Source: Actinoplanes cyaneus (GTDB lineage: Bacteria; Actinomycetota; Actinomycetes; Mycobacteriales; Micromonosporaceae). Taken from it: a stretch of 64,000 nt of DNA. The notes beneath the pieces are model-generated. The model was not told where the DNA came from, did no database searches, and saw only the letters and a program-made list of their open reading frames with translations. Of the stretch, positions 24,995 through 33,561 are shown in pieces. Location: the NCBI RefSeq assembly GCF_016862095.1, contig NZ_BOMH01000001.1:62001-126000 (forward strand), in the 5' to 3' direction. Made by a program: the position numbers and the translations under genes. Every line of letters starts with the position of its first letter. Positions within the stretch are counted from its first letter, which is position 1.

Positions 24995-25999
24995 ATGCTG
25001 CTCGCCCCGTTGCTCGCGGCCGCGGTGGCGGCCGCGCCTGTCTGCACCATCGACGACAAGCGCCTGGACGAGTTGTCCGGCCTGGTGGCCACGGCCGACG
25101 GCTACGTGGTGGTGAACGACGGGGCGGACCAGGCGTCCCACCGGAAGATCTTCTACCTGTCGAAGGGCTGCTCCGTCCGGCGTACGGTCTCGTACCCGTC
25201 GCGGCCCCGGGACACCGAGGATCTGCAGCTCGCGGAGGACGGAACCCTCTGGGTCGCGGACGTCGGCGACAACGACGCGTCGCGGGACACGATCGCGTTG
25301 TGGAAGCTCGCGCCGGGGTCGTCGAAGCCCGCCCTGCTCCGGCTCTCGTACCCGGATGGCGCCCATGACGCGGAGGCGCTGCTGATCGCGCCGGACGGCT
25401 CGCCGATCATCGTGACGAAGGCCGCGGGCGCCGCCGGCGTCTACGTGCCCGCCGGGCCGTTGAAGTCGGGCGGGACGACGGCGTTGAAGCTCGCCGGCTC
25501 GGTCTCAATCCCGATCACCGGGACCAGCAATCCGTACTCGTTCGCGGGACGCCTCGTGATCACCGGCGCGGCAACCAGCCCCGACGGGTCACGCGTGGTC
25601 CTGCGAACCTACGCCGACGCCTTCGAGTTCGACGTGACCGGCGGCGACGTCGTCAAGGCCCTCACCTCGGGCAAGCCGCGTCAGGTCGCCCTGCCGGACG
25701 AGCCCCAGGGCGAATCGGTCGCCTACACGGCCGACGGCACCGCACTGCTGACCGTCTCGGAGGGCTCGAAGCCGTCACTGCTGCGCTATCCCCTTCCCGA
25801 TGCGCCCCCACCGTCATCCCCCGCGGCCACGGTGTCGTCGCCCGCCGTGGCGTCGGGTGCGCCGGCGTCCCCGGACGTCGCCCTGGCGCGGGCCGCCGGC
25901 ACACCGAAGTCCCGGCTTCCTCTCGTGCTTTTCCTGATCGCCGGAGCCGTCGTGCTCCTGGCCGCCGCGACAGCCCTGATCCGGCGCCGACGTTCGTGA
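24995..25999 (+). CDS. Secreted, C-terminally membrane-anchored propeller-like protein
   Basis: Protein of 334 aa of unknown function. A signal peptide (MLLAPLLAAAVAAAPVCT) precedes repeated beta-strand segments with TADG, AEDGTLWVADVGDN and APDGSPIIV turns, suggesting a beta-propeller. A Pro/Ala/Ser linker of about 40 residues is followed by one membrane helix (PLVLFLIAGAVVLLAAATAL) and an RRRRS tail, so the domain sits outside the cell, tethered at its C-terminus. I chose ATG 24995 because it starts the signal peptide; a GTG seven codons earlier is possible. Confidence 0.75.
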   Translation: MLLAPLLAAAVAAAPVCTIDDKRLDELSGLVATADGYVVVNDGADQASHRKIFYLSKGCSVRRTVSYPSRPRDTEDLQLAEDGTLWVADVGDNDASRDTIALWKLAPGSSKPALLRLSYPDGAHDAEALLIAPDGSPIIVTKAAGAAGVYVPAGPLKSGGTTALKLAGSVSIPITGTSNPYSFAGRLVITGAATSPDGSRVVLRTYADAFEFDVTGGDVVKALTSGKPRQVALPDEPQGESVAYTADGTALLTVSEGSKPSLLRYPLPDAPPPSSPAATVSSPAVASGAPASPDVALARAAGTPKSRLPLVLFLIAGAVVLLAAATALIRRRRS

Positions 26000-26018
26000 A
26001 CCCGCGCGCCACCGGGCT

Positions 26019-26142
26019 CGTCGCCTGACCCCCGCCCCAGCGGACCGCTCGTCGCCTGAGCCCCGCCCCAGCCGACCGCTCGTCGCCTGAGCCCCGCCCC
26101 AGCCGACCGCTCGTCACCTGAGCCCCGCCCCAGCCGACCGCT
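26019..26142 (+). repeat. Four tandem copies of a 31-bp repeat
   Basis: The unit begins CGTCGCCTGAGCCCCGCCCC and ends GACCGCT; copies start at 26019, 26050, 26081 and 26112 with one to three changes. They lie directly between the convergent 3' ends of the propeller-like and membrane-protein genes. There are no spacers, so this is a minisatellite, not a CRISPR. Confidence 0.9.
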
Positions 26143-26193
26143 CGTCACCGAGTCCGGCGACGAGGCGACCACGCCACGAACGGCCGGCAGGTG

Positions 26194-26937
26194 TCACCAT
26201 CCGCCGCCGACGAACGCCTGGAACGCCGGCTGCGGGTCGGCCGCGACCGTCGTGTTGGCCATCGCCAAGACGACCATGACCATCGACAGCAGGGCGGCCA
26301 CGGCGGCGAACGAGCCGATTGCCACGCGGCTGCGCCGGTCGGCCCGCTCCGCCCGCACGAACCGCCGGCCGGCCAGGACCGTCGCGGCGACGAACGTGAG
26401 GGCGAGAACCGTGGCGATCACGGCCATCGCGACGTGGTAGAGCGCGAAGTCGTCGACCATCACCGCGACCGCCGCCGGTGGGTGAGCGCCCGCGGCCAGC
26501 TGCGGTGCGATCTGCGCCAGCACGTCGGCCGGCAACATCGGGAACAGTGACGCGAGCGGCGCGATCGCTCCCTGCAGGTTCGCCATGACAGCGGCGAGCG
26601 CCACGAGGCCGAGCAGCCCGACGGCGACACCGGCCACGGCGCGCAGCGGCCCGCCGGAGTGCAGGAACCTTCGCGTGATCAGCACGCCGAGCACGATCAG
26701 GACGGCCAGCAGGAGCGCCGCGATCGCGCCTTTGAACAGGTGGTATCGGAACCAGTAGTCGACGACCGTCTGCAGGTGGCCCCGCTGACCCGCCCGCCAG
26801 TATTCCTCGAAGGACTGGCGCAGGCTCGCCCCGAGGCCGCCCGGCAGGTCACCGGAGAGCGGGCCCGGGGCCAGCACGAACGCACCGATGAGGAACACGG
26901 CCAGGGCGGAGAGCGCGGCAGGGATGCGTGATGTCAT
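26194..26937 (-). CDS. Multi-pass membrane protein of unknown function
   Basis: Protein of 247 aa with about five hydrophobic helices: residues 5-25, one near 70-90, one near 105-125, one near 165-185 and one near 215-235, plus a soluble segment (YWRAGQRGHLQTVVDYWFRYH) after the first. No family was recognised. I chose ATG 26937 (MTSRIPAAL); a GTG two codons earlier is also open. It ends in ...QAFVGGGW. It stands alone between the tandem repeats and the PHP-domain gene. Confidence 0.7.
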   Translation of the reverse strand: MTSRIPAALSALAVFLIGAFVLAPGPLSGDLPGGLGASLRQSFEEYWRAGQRGHLQTVVDYWFRYHLFKGAIAALLLAVLIVLGVLITRRFLHSGGPLRAVAGVAVGLLGLVALAAVMANLQGAIAPLASLFPMLPADVLAQIAPQLAAGAHPPAAVAVMVDDFALYHVAMAVIATVLALTFVAATVLAGRRFVRAERADRRSRVAIGSFAAVAALLSMVMVVLAMANTTVAADPQPAFQAFVGGGW

Positions 26938-27021
26938 GCGCACCAGCCTGGCCGAGCCGCCCGCCCGAGGGCCATCACGCCAGGGTGAGTCTTGGTGGTA
27001 ACGCCTGCACTACCGACAGCC

Positions 27022-28659
27022 TCACGCCACGTCGATGAAGATGGGATTCGTGTACAGCCAGGTGTCCAGCCACGGGTCGCCGTCGCCCGGGGTGTGGGCG
27101 ATCGGGCCGTGCGGGTCGATGCCGGCGCCGAGCAGGCCGGCGCCGTGCCGTTTCCCGTCCGAGCCGCGGACGCGGACGTAACCGGAGGAGGTGACCTTGC
27201 CCAGGGGGATGCGCACCGTGTAACGGCCGCCGCGCCGGGAGACGTCCACTGTCTCCACCACGCGGGTGCCCGGCGCTCGCCAGGAGTCCGGGTCCGCCGC
27301 CGGGCGGCCGGTCACCACGCCACGAATCACGTCGAGATGAGCAAGCCTGGGGAGGACACCGTGATAGTTGGGACGCGACGCGCCGTCCACCGTGACGGTC
27401 AGCGTGATCCGCTCACCGCGGCGCACACGCAGCCGTCCGCCCAGCGTCGCCGATCGGCCGCCGCCCGAGGCCAGCCGCACGTCGATGCCGTCGACGAGCT
27501 GACCGTGGTCGACCCACACCCGCCCGGCCCGCAGACCCGCCATCACCTCGCGGTATCCGTAGCGGGTCACGCCCACGTGAGTCCGGGAGAACTGTCCCGG
27601 CCAGAAGTCACTGCCGGGCTGCTCCACGCCGGTCTCGATCGGGTCGGGCACCTTCCCGAGGCTGTCGAAGGCCGCCCCGGCCGGGTAATCGCCGTTGCGC
27701 AGCGTGTCGTGCACGGTCCGGTGGTTGTCCGAGTTGCTGGTGATCGAGAAGAGTCGGCCCTCGGCGAGCAGCGCGTCCCACAGGCCGCCGACCGTGGCGG
27801 TCATCCAGTCGAAGCCGCCGTAGGTGACGTAGGCGTCGAGGGGGTAACCGGCGTGGGACTGCGCGGAGGGCTTGTTCTCGTACTCACCGCGGATGCTGGT
27901 CGCGCCGCGCAGGCCGGGCAGCGCCGCACCCTGGGCTCCGGGCGCGCCCTCCATCCCGATCATGATGTGGGGAGCGGCGTCACGCCAGGCGCGGATCTCG
28001 TGCGGCGAGTCGATGCCGAGCCGCGACGGGTGGTTGGCCAGCACCAGCACGTCGTCCAGGCGACCGGAGGCCTTCTGCGCCGCGAGCCACTTGATGGCGG
28101 CGACGGCCAGGGCCTCGTTCGCGGCGGTGCCCTCGGTGCGGGCGAGGAGCTTTCCGTCGTACGCCTGCTCGAACTGCCGCAGCACGTCCACCTCGTGCTC
28201 GCCGGGCGGGGTGAAGACCGTCGCGTGCTCGGCACCCGGGATGTACCACTCGAGGCCCTGGAAGATCAGCAGGCGCGGATTCTCGGCGCGGGCGTCGACG
28301 ATCGCGGCGTGTTCCTGGGCGGCGCCGATGTTCTGGTGTCCGAAGTTGCTGTGCTCGGTGAGCACCATCCAGTCCAGGCCGAACTGCGCGCCGCGGCGGG
28401 CCGCCTGCGACGGGGTGTACTTCGCGTCATGGCTGTACTGGCTGTGCACGTGGTGGTCGCCGACCAGATAGACCAGCTCAGGGTCATGATCCGTGCCACT
28501 CGAGGCGGCGGCCGGCGCCGTGGCGGGCAACGCCGTGGTCGCGGCGAAGGCCGCCCCGAACAGCCCGGCACGCCGCAGGATGCCACGACGGCTGACCCCC
28601 TGAGGATCAAGATCATCTTCTGGTACGGCGGGGTCGGCCCACTCGGGTAGCGCACTCAT
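27022..28659 (-). CDS. Tat-exported PHP-domain metallophosphoesterase-like protein
   Basis: Protein of 545 aa. The N-terminus carries a twin-arginine signal (SRRGILRRAGLFGAAFAATT), so it is folded and metal-loaded before export. The PHP motifs follow: VGDHHVHSQYSHDA, VLTEHSNFGH, and later GLEW and H/D residues. The last 150 residues form a beta-rich domain (RRGERITLTVTVDGASRP). PHP proteins hydrolyse phosphoesters with two or three metal ions; the substrate here is unknown. The gene stands alone, 362 bp from its divergent neighbour's side, with no evident regulator. Confidence 0.85.
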   Translation of the reverse strand: MSALPEWADPAVPEDDLDPQGVSRRGILRRAGLFGAAFAATTALPATAPAAASSGTDHDPELVYLVGDHHVHSQYSHDAKYTPSQAARRGAQFGLDWMVLTEHSNFGHQNIGAAQEHAAIVDARAENPRLLIFQGLEWYIPGAEHATVFTPPGEHEVDVLRQFEQAYDGKLLARTEGTAANEALAVAAIKWLAAQKASGRLDDVLVLANHPSRLGIDSPHEIRAWRDAAPHIMIGMEGAPGAQGAALPGLRGATSIRGEYENKPSAQSHAGYPLDAYVTYGGFDWMTATVGGLWDALLAEGRLFSITSNSDNHRTVHDTLRNGDYPAGAAFDSLGKVPDPIETGVEQPGSDFWPGQFSRTHVGVTRYGYREVMAGLRAGRVWVDHGQLVDGIDVRLASGGGRSATLGGRLRVRRGERITLTVTVDGASRPNYHGVLPRLAHLDVIRGVVTGRPAADPDSWRAPGTRVVETVDVSRRGGRYTVRIPLGKVTSSGYVRVRGSDGKRHGAGLLGAGIDPHGPIAHTPGDGDPWLDTWLYTNPIFIDVA

Positions 28660-28852
28660 GACCCCGACCGTAGGGACACGCGCGGATCCTCACCTGACTC
28701 CCACGTGTCGAGCCGATGATCTCCACGTGACCGGGCCGGTCCGACCATCGCCTGCAGCAGAGCCCCGATCCAGATCGTCTCGACAACGCATGTTTTTACA
28801 GTGAACAGTTAACTTCTTGCGTCGATCGGTTCTCTACTTGTAGCGTTCGGTC

Positions 28853-29794
28853 GTGAATCACACGGGGGCACTGGTCAGCGCACGGGGGCTGACCAAGATC
28901 TACGAAGGACCGCCCGAACACGTCGCGGTCGGCGGCATCGACTTCGACGTGCGGCGCGGCGAGGCGTTCGGGTTCCTCGGGCCGAACGGCGCCGGGAAGT
29001 CCACGACGATGCGGATGATCGGCTGCGTCTCGCCGCGCAGCGGTGGCGAGCTGACCATTCTCGGCCACGACGCCGCACGTGACCGCCGGACGATCAAGGC
29101 GCGGCTCGGCTCGGTGCCGCAGGACGACACGCTCGACACCGAACTGACCGTCGAGGAGAACATCCTGATCTACGGGCGGTACTTCGGTCTGCGCCGCGAC
29201 GTGATCCGGGAGCGGACCGACCGGCTGCTGGAGTTCGCACGGCTCACCGACAAGCGGGCCAGCCGCGTCCAGGATCTCTCCGGCGGTATGCGGCGACGGC
29301 TGACGATCGCGCGATCGCTGGTCAACGAGCCTGATCTGCTGCTGCTCGACGAGCCGACGACCGGGCTCGACCCGCAGGCCCGCCACCTGCTGTGGGAGCG
29401 ACTGTTCCGGCTCAAGCAGGACGGTGTCACGCTGATCCTGACGACGCACTACATGGACGAGGCGGAGCAACTCTGCGACAGGCTCGCCGTGATGGACGGC
29501 GGGCGCATCGTCGCGCACGGTTCGCCGCGGGAGCTGATCGAGCGGTATGTCACACGCGAGGTCCTGGAGCTGCGGTTCCCGCTCGACCGGCACGAACAGG
29601 CGGCGGAGAAGGCCCGCGGGATCGGCGAGCGGATCGAGGTCCTGCCGGACCGGCTGCTCTGTTACACCTCGGACGGCGAGGCCGCGCTGGAGGAGGCCGG
29701 CCGGCGCGGGCTGGATCCGCTGACCGCGCTGGTCCGCCGCTCGGGCCTGGAGGACGTGTTCCTCACGCTGACCGGGCGGACGCTGATCGAATGA
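28853..29794 (+). CDS. ABC-2 exporter ATPase (DrrA/NodI-like)
   Basis: Cytoplasmic ATPase of 313 aa: Walker A GPNGAGKSTT near residue 46, Q-loop VPQDD, signature LSGGMRRR, Walker B LLLLDEPTTGLD, H-loop TTHYMDEAE. The C-terminal extension (residues 225-313) is typical of drug or lipo-oligosaccharide exporters. The GTG start has no good Shine-Dalgarno, so it may be leaderless or use an upstream start I cannot see. It overlaps the first permease by 4 bp and energises both permeases. Confidence 0.92.
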   Translation: MNHTGALVSARGLTKIYEGPPEHVAVGGIDFDVRRGEAFGFLGPNGAGKSTTMRMIGCVSPRSGGELTILGHDAARDRRTIKARLGSVPQDDTLDTELTVEENILIYGRYFGLRRDVIRERTDRLLEFARLTDKRASRVQDLSGGMRRRLTIARSLVNEPDLLLLDEPTTGLDPQARHLLWERLFRLKQDGVTLILTTHYMDEAEQLCDRLAVMDGGRIVAHGSPRELIERYVTREVLELRFPLDRHEQAAEKARGIGERIEVLPDRLLCYTSDGEAALEEAGRRGLDPLTALVRRSGLEDVFLTLTGRTLIE

Positions 29795-30531
29795 GCGTGC
29801 CCGCGGTCCACGAATTCGGCTACTGGTGGCATCGCTATCGCCGGACCTGGCGCGGCACCGCGGTGATCAGCATCGCGAACCCGCTGCTCTTCGTCACCGC
29901 GCTCGGCTTCGGCCTGGGCCGGCTCGTCGACGAGCGGAACAGCGCGTACCTGCACGGCGGCTCCTACCTGGCGTTCATCGGCCCCGGCCTGCTCGCCGCG
30001 TCGGCGATGCAGATGGGCTTCATCCACGGTTCCGGCCCGGTCTTCCAGTCGGCGCGCGTCGGCGGGAACTACCGCGCCGCCGTGACCACACCGATGGAGC
30101 CTTCCGACATCTTCACCGGGCACCTGCTGTTCACCGCGTTCCGCGCCACCCTCGACTCGGCCGCGATCCTGCTGGTCCTGCTCGTCTTCGGGGCCGCGTC
30201 ACCGGCGGCTCTGCCCGGCGCGGTGCTCACCGCACTGGCTTTCGCCACCCCGATCTCGGCGTACGCCGTGAGCACCGACCGCCCCGCGAAGCTCAGCGCC
30301 CTGTTCCGGTTCGTGATCATGCCCCTGTACATGTTCTCCGGCACGTTCTTCCCGGCGGAGCAGCTTCCCGGTCCGCTACGGGCGCTGGTCTGGCTCAGTC
30401 CGCTCTGGCACGGCACCGAGCTGTGCCGCGGCTCCGGCCCGATCGTGATCCACGTGCTCGTCCTGCTCGCGCTGATCGTCGCCGGATACCTGGCCGGTCG
30501 GCGTTCCTACACTAGGAGGCTGACGGCATGA
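29791..30531 (+). CDS. ABC-2 exporter permease, first subunit
   Basis: Membrane protein of 246 aa with about six helices in an ABC2_membrane layout (YRRTWRGTAVISIANPLLFV, MPLYMFSGTFFPAEQLP, LVWLSPLWHGTEL). The MFSGTFFP and SPLWH motifs are shared with NodJ/DrrB-type permeases. ATG 29791 overlaps the ATPase stop. Its own stop overlaps the ATG of the 77-bp cassette. Confidence 0.9.
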   Translation: MSVPAVHEFGYWWHRYRRTWRGTAVISIANPLLFVTALGFGLGRLVDERNSAYLHGGSYLAFIGPGLLAASAMQMGFIHGSGPVFQSARVGGNYRAAVTTPMEPSDIFTGHLLFTAFRATLDSAAILLVLLVFGAASPAALPGAVLTALAFATPISAYAVSTDRPAKLSALFRFVIMPLYMFSGTFFPAEQLPGPLRALVWLSPLWHGTELCRGSGPIVIHVLVLLALIVAGYLAGRRSYTRRLTA

Positions 30532-30608
30532 GCGAGCTTGCGAGCGAATCATCGAGCTCAGTCCCTAACTCATGGCGACGCCGGAGCGCAGCGGAGGTGG
30601 CGGCATGA
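30528..30608 (+). repeat. Intercistronic 77-bp cassette, copy B (26-codon mini-ORF with built-in ribosome-binding site)
   Basis: Placed between two permease genes. The mini-ORF MSELASESSSSV..NSWRRRSAAEV starts on the ATGA that ends the first permease and stops on the ATGA that starts the second. It ends with GCAGCGGAGGTGGCGGC before that ATG. It is 70/77 identical to copy A at 8984-9064, in the same phase at both junctions. ATGAGC occurs at both ends, as if the junction were duplicated on insertion. Of the seven differences, four codons change the amino acid, so selection on the peptide is not obvious. Confidence 0.88.
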
Positions 30609-31366
30609 GCGCGGCCGTGCTCGTCGAACGCAACCTGATGATCTACAAGCACACGTGGTACGTGCTGCTCGCGGAGATCTTCGAGCCGATCCTCTACCTG
30701 CTCAGCATCGGCGTCGGCATCGGTGTCCTGGTCGGTTCGGTCACCGGCGTGACCGGCGGCTCGCCGGTGCGCTATGCCGCCTTCGTCGCCCCGGCGCTGC
30801 TCGCCACCGCGGCGATGAACGGCGCGATGAACGAGACGACGTTCCTGATGTTCGGCAAACTGAAGACCGATCGCACGTACGAGTCGATGCTGGCCACTCC
30901 GCTGTCCGAGCGTGACGTGGCGCTGGGCGAGATCGCCTGGGCGGTGCTGCGCGGCACGCTCGTGAGCCTGGCGTTCCTCGCGGTGATCACCGCGTTGGGC
31001 CTGGTCGAGTCCCCGTGGGCGATCCTGGTCGTCCCGGGCGCGGCCCTGATCGCGTTCGCGTTCGCCACCGCCGGCGTCGTGGTCGTGACGTTCCTGCGGG
31101 ACTGGCAGGACATGCAGTACATCCAGCTCGTGATGCTGCCGATGTTCCTGTTCGCGACGACGTTCTACCCGCTGTCGGTGTACCCGCGACCGGTGCAACT
31201 CGTGGTGCAGTGGCTTCCGCTCTACCAGTCGATCGAGCTGCTGCGGAACCCGGCGCTCGGCGTTCTCTCCCCCCGGATCCTGGTCGCGGCCGTCTACCTG
31301 GCGGCGATGGGCGCGCTCTGCTTGACCGTCGCGGTCCGCCGCCTGGGCCGCACTCTCGCCGCCTAG
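30605..31366 (+). CDS. ABC-2 exporter permease, second subunit
   Basis: Membrane protein of 253 aa with about six helices (YVLLAEIFEPILYLLSIGVG, MFLFATTFYPLSVYP, WLPLYQSIELLR). It resembles the first permease and probably forms a heterodimer with it. The start is ATG 30605 with GGAGGTG from the cassette; the in-frame ATG 33 bases upstream (MATPERSGGGG) lies in the cassette and is likely not used. The 3' end is followed nine bases later by a palindrome. Confidence 0.9.
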   Translation: MSAAVLVERNLMIYKHTWYVLLAEIFEPILYLLSIGVGIGVLVGSVTGVTGGSPVRYAAFVAPALLATAAMNGAMNETTFLMFGKLKTDRTYESMLATPLSERDVALGEIAWAVLRGTLVSLAFLAVITALGLVESPWAILVVPGAALIAFAFATAGVVVVTFLRDWQDMQYIQLVMLPMFLFATTFYPLSVYPRPVQLVVQWLPLYQSIELLRNPALGVLSPRILVAAVYLAAMGALCLTVAVRRLGRTLAA

Positions 31367-31670
31367 CGCCCCGGGCTGGTTCTCACGGTGGTTGTCCGGG
31401 CGGACAACCACCGTGGGAACCAGCCGGCAACGGCGCGCCGCGGCCGGGGCGCGACCAGAAGCGGATCCCGCGAACTGGTCACGCGGTCGACAGACCACGC
31501 GGCCGGCCGGTCACGCTCGACGGGTCAATCGGGTCAATCGGGTCAGCGGGTCAGCGGGTCAAGCGGAACGTGTACTCATCGTCCTCCCCGAACCGCGCGA
31601 TCGCGTCGAGAACGGGTGCTTTGTCCTGGTCCATGCATGTCGCACACCACCGGCGGGCAGCCCCGAAACG
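31367..31670. other. Convergent intergenic region with palindrome and short direct repeats
   Basis: This 304-bp gap between two convergent genes holds palindrome copy 7 at its left end and short direct repeats of GGGTCAATC and GGGTCAGC near 31515-31565. No coding frame is convincing. Confidence 0.55.
31375..31424. repeat. GCTGG/CCAGC intergenic palindrome, copy 7 (50 bp)
   Basis: Arms of 23 bases beginning GCTGGTTCTCACGGTGGTTG pair with one mismatch around a 4-base GGGC loop. It begins nine bases after the permease stop in a convergent gap, so here a two-way terminator role is plausible, although no T-tract is present. Confidence 0.85.
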
Positions 31671-32618
31671 TCACACCCGCAAGGACGACCCCCCGGCTGA
31701 CCAGGCGTCCAGGACCGATCGTGACCAGGCGTTGTCGATGTCGAGCGCGCACCGGGCGCCCCACAGCACCTGGCCGGCCAGCTCCGGCTCGTCGCGGGCG
31801 AACGTGCCGCACATGTCGTGGGCGGCGATCTGCTCGTGGACGGCGTCGGCCTCGACGTGCTCGTCGTAGAACGCTGTCGCGCTCGCGTCCCCGCCGAGAC
31901 GGCGCAGCCCGTTCGCGTAGGCGCGGTTCGGCAGGGAGGACGTCATCTCGTACGCCGCGAGGTGCCCGAGAATCGCCCCGCGGCGGGCGCGGTGCAGACC
32001 GAAGTACGACATCAGGTTGTTGACCGCGAGCGTCTCGGCGGGCACGACGTCCACGTACGCGCCGTACGTCAGGTCCAGGCCGAACCACGTCATGGTCTGC
32101 TTGAACAGCTCCTGGTGCATCTTGTGCACGGCGCCACCGCCGTACTCGTCGAGCTGGATCTCGATGAGAGCGGCCTTGGCCCGCCCGCCCAGCCGGGGGA
32201 TCGCCCAGCTGTGCGGGTCGGCCTCGCGCAGGTGATAGACCGAGCGATGGGTGACGAACTCGCGGAACTGCTCGTGGGTGGCGCGGCCGCGCAGGTAACC
32301 GGAGAGCGACGGCCCGTCGTCGGCGGCCACGATCGCGGTGAGCGCGGCCGGGACCGTCTCCGGGTCGGCGGGTTCCGGCCGGCCCAGACCGGCCGCGAAG
32401 CGTTCCTCCAGGCCGGCGCGCAGGCGCAGCAGGTCGAGGTTCCACTCCCAGGCGTCGTCGACGCCGTCCCAGGAGCGGTAGGCCAGCTCGTAGCAGATGA
32501 ACAGGGACAGCTGGAGATCCTCGGCATCGTCGGGGTCGACGATGCCGAGCGGTGACGCACCGCCCAGGGCGCCGATCAGGGTGTCCGACAGTGATCCCCG
32601 CGGGGAGGGCAGCTTCAT
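31671..32618 (-). CDS. Iron-containing redox enzyme family protein (haem-oxygenase-like diiron fold)
   Basis: All-helical protein of 315 aa. The pattern of Glu and His (LIEIQLDEYGGG, YDEHVEADAVHEQIAAHDMCG) fits the haem-oxygenase-like diiron oxidase/oxygenase group. The start is ATG 32618 (MKLPSPRGS). It is divergent from the CDGSH Fe-S protein with a 50-bp gap, so the two are probably co-regulated; the CDGSH protein could supply electrons. Reaction unknown. Confidence 0.82.
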   Translation of the reverse strand: MKLPSPRGSLSDTLIGALGGASPLGIVDPDDAEDLQLSLFICYELAYRSWDGVDDAWEWNLDLLRLRAGLEERFAAGLGRPEPADPETVPAALTAIVAADDGPSLSGYLRGRATHEQFREFVTHRSVYHLREADPHSWAIPRLGGRAKAALIEIQLDEYGGGAVHKMHQELFKQTMTWFGLDLTYGAYVDVVPAETLAVNNLMSYFGLHRARRGAILGHLAAYEMTSSLPNRAYANGLRRLGGDASATAFYDEHVEADAVHEQIAAHDMCGTFARDEPELAGQVLWGARCALDIDNAWSRSVLDAWSAGGSSLRV

Positions 32619-32668
32619 GGACGGGCGGATTCCCGTTTGCGCGGGCGCGAAACGGGGATCTGCACGGC

Positions 32669-32878
32669 ATGACATCGATCATCACCCCGTACGAGGACGG
32701 CCCGCTCATCGTCCGCGGCGACTTCGAGCTCCGGACCGCCGACGGCGAGCCGATCGATCCGTCGCGCGGCACGGTCGCGCTGTGCCGGTGCGGCAAGTCC
32801 GCGATCAAGCCGTTCTGCGACGGCACGCACAAGACGATCCAGTTCAAGGCGCCGGGGGACGACTCGCGCCGGCGGTGA
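32669..32878 (+). CDS. CDGSH-type [2Fe-2S] protein
   Basis: Small protein of 69 aa with the motif CRCGKSAIKPFCDGTH: Cys39, Cys41, Cys50 and His54 are the predicted [2Fe-2S] ligands of a mitoNEET-like fold. It acts in electron transfer or cluster delivery. ATG 32669 has GGGG upstream. Divergent from the haem-oxygenase-like gene. The charged tail DDSRRR is not part of the fold. Confidence 0.93.
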   Translation: MTSIITPYEDGPLIVRGDFELRTADGEPIDPSRGTVALCRCGKSAIKPFCDGTHKTIQFKAPGDDSRRR

Positions 32879-32892
32879 GGGGTGGTGAGGGG

Positions 32893-33561
32893 TCAGGCCG
32901 GGTTCTCCCGCAGGGGGCGCACGGCGGCGGGGACCGGGGCGCCCGATCGCACGTACGCGGCCGTGAAGCTCCCGTGATAGCCGAAGAGCGGCCCGAACCG
33001 CCGGTTCGTCACCGTCACCCGGATGCGGAAACACCCGGCCCGCTCGTCCCAGGACTCGCGCACCTCGGCGTCCCCGAGCACCTGCCGTGGGCAGCGCAGC
33101 CCGCCGCGGAAGACCTGCGCGCCGCTGCGGATCCGCAGGCCACCGTGCCCGTCGGTGGTCACGTCGAGGTCGACGGCGAGGTGCTGGGTGGTGCCCAGGT
33201 AGTCGACGATCACATTGCGGCCGGGGTGGTAGACCATGGTGGCGTCGAACCGGCGGCGCCGGTGCGGGCGGACCTGGAAGGTGCGGACGAAGGTGAGCGT
33301 GGGACGTCCGTACGTGTCCTGATAGGCGTAGTTCTCGATGGTGAACGGGATGTTCGTGCCGGTCTCCGGGAACAGCACGTGCCGCAGCGTCCCCAGGTGC
33401 AGGAACGGGACGGTGAACGCGCCGCCGCGCCACACCCGGTCCATCGTGCCCGTGCCGACGCAGCCCTGGTCACGGTCGCCGTCGACGCCGAAGCGCCGCT
33501 GCAGCCGGGGGTGCAGGCGGTCGAAGTCGTCGCCGAGCGCCTGCTGGAACACCGAGGTCAT
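32893..33561 (-). CDS. DUF4166-family protein
   Basis: Soluble protein of 222 aa (MTSVFQQALGDDFDRLHPRL). The opening LHPxLQRRF and the later GRNVIVDYLGTTQHLAVDL and FGPLFGYHGSF segments match what I recall of DUF4166. Function is not established. ATG 33561 overlaps the stop of the SRPBCC gene by 4 bp, so the two are translated together. Confidence 0.8.
   Translation of the reverse strand: MTSVFQQALGDDFDRLHPRLQRRFGVDGDRDQGCVGTGTMDRVWRGGAFTVPFLHLGTLRHVLFPETGTNIPFTIENYAYQDTYGRPTLTFVRTFQVRPHRRRRFDATMVYHPGRNVIVDYLGTTQHLAVDLDVTTDGHGGLRIRSGAQVFRGGLRCPRQVLGDAEVRESWDERAGCFRIRVTVTNRRFGPLFGYHGSFTAAYVRSGAPVPAAVRPLRENPA

Noticed and set aside
24525..25115. Plus-strand frame of about 196 codons through the triple palindrome
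   Set aside because: It crosses structured repeats and changes frame into the secreted-protein gene; no domain features.
26019..26142. CRISPR-like repeats
   Set aside because: Units are directly adjacent with no spacers, and no cas genes are present; the arrays at 55309, 56191 and 59095 fail for the same reason.
30512..31498. Minus-strand frame of about 328 codons including a copy of the cassette peptide motif
   Set aside because: Antisense to the second permease; the shared RRHE-type tail comes only from the cassette's reverse strand.
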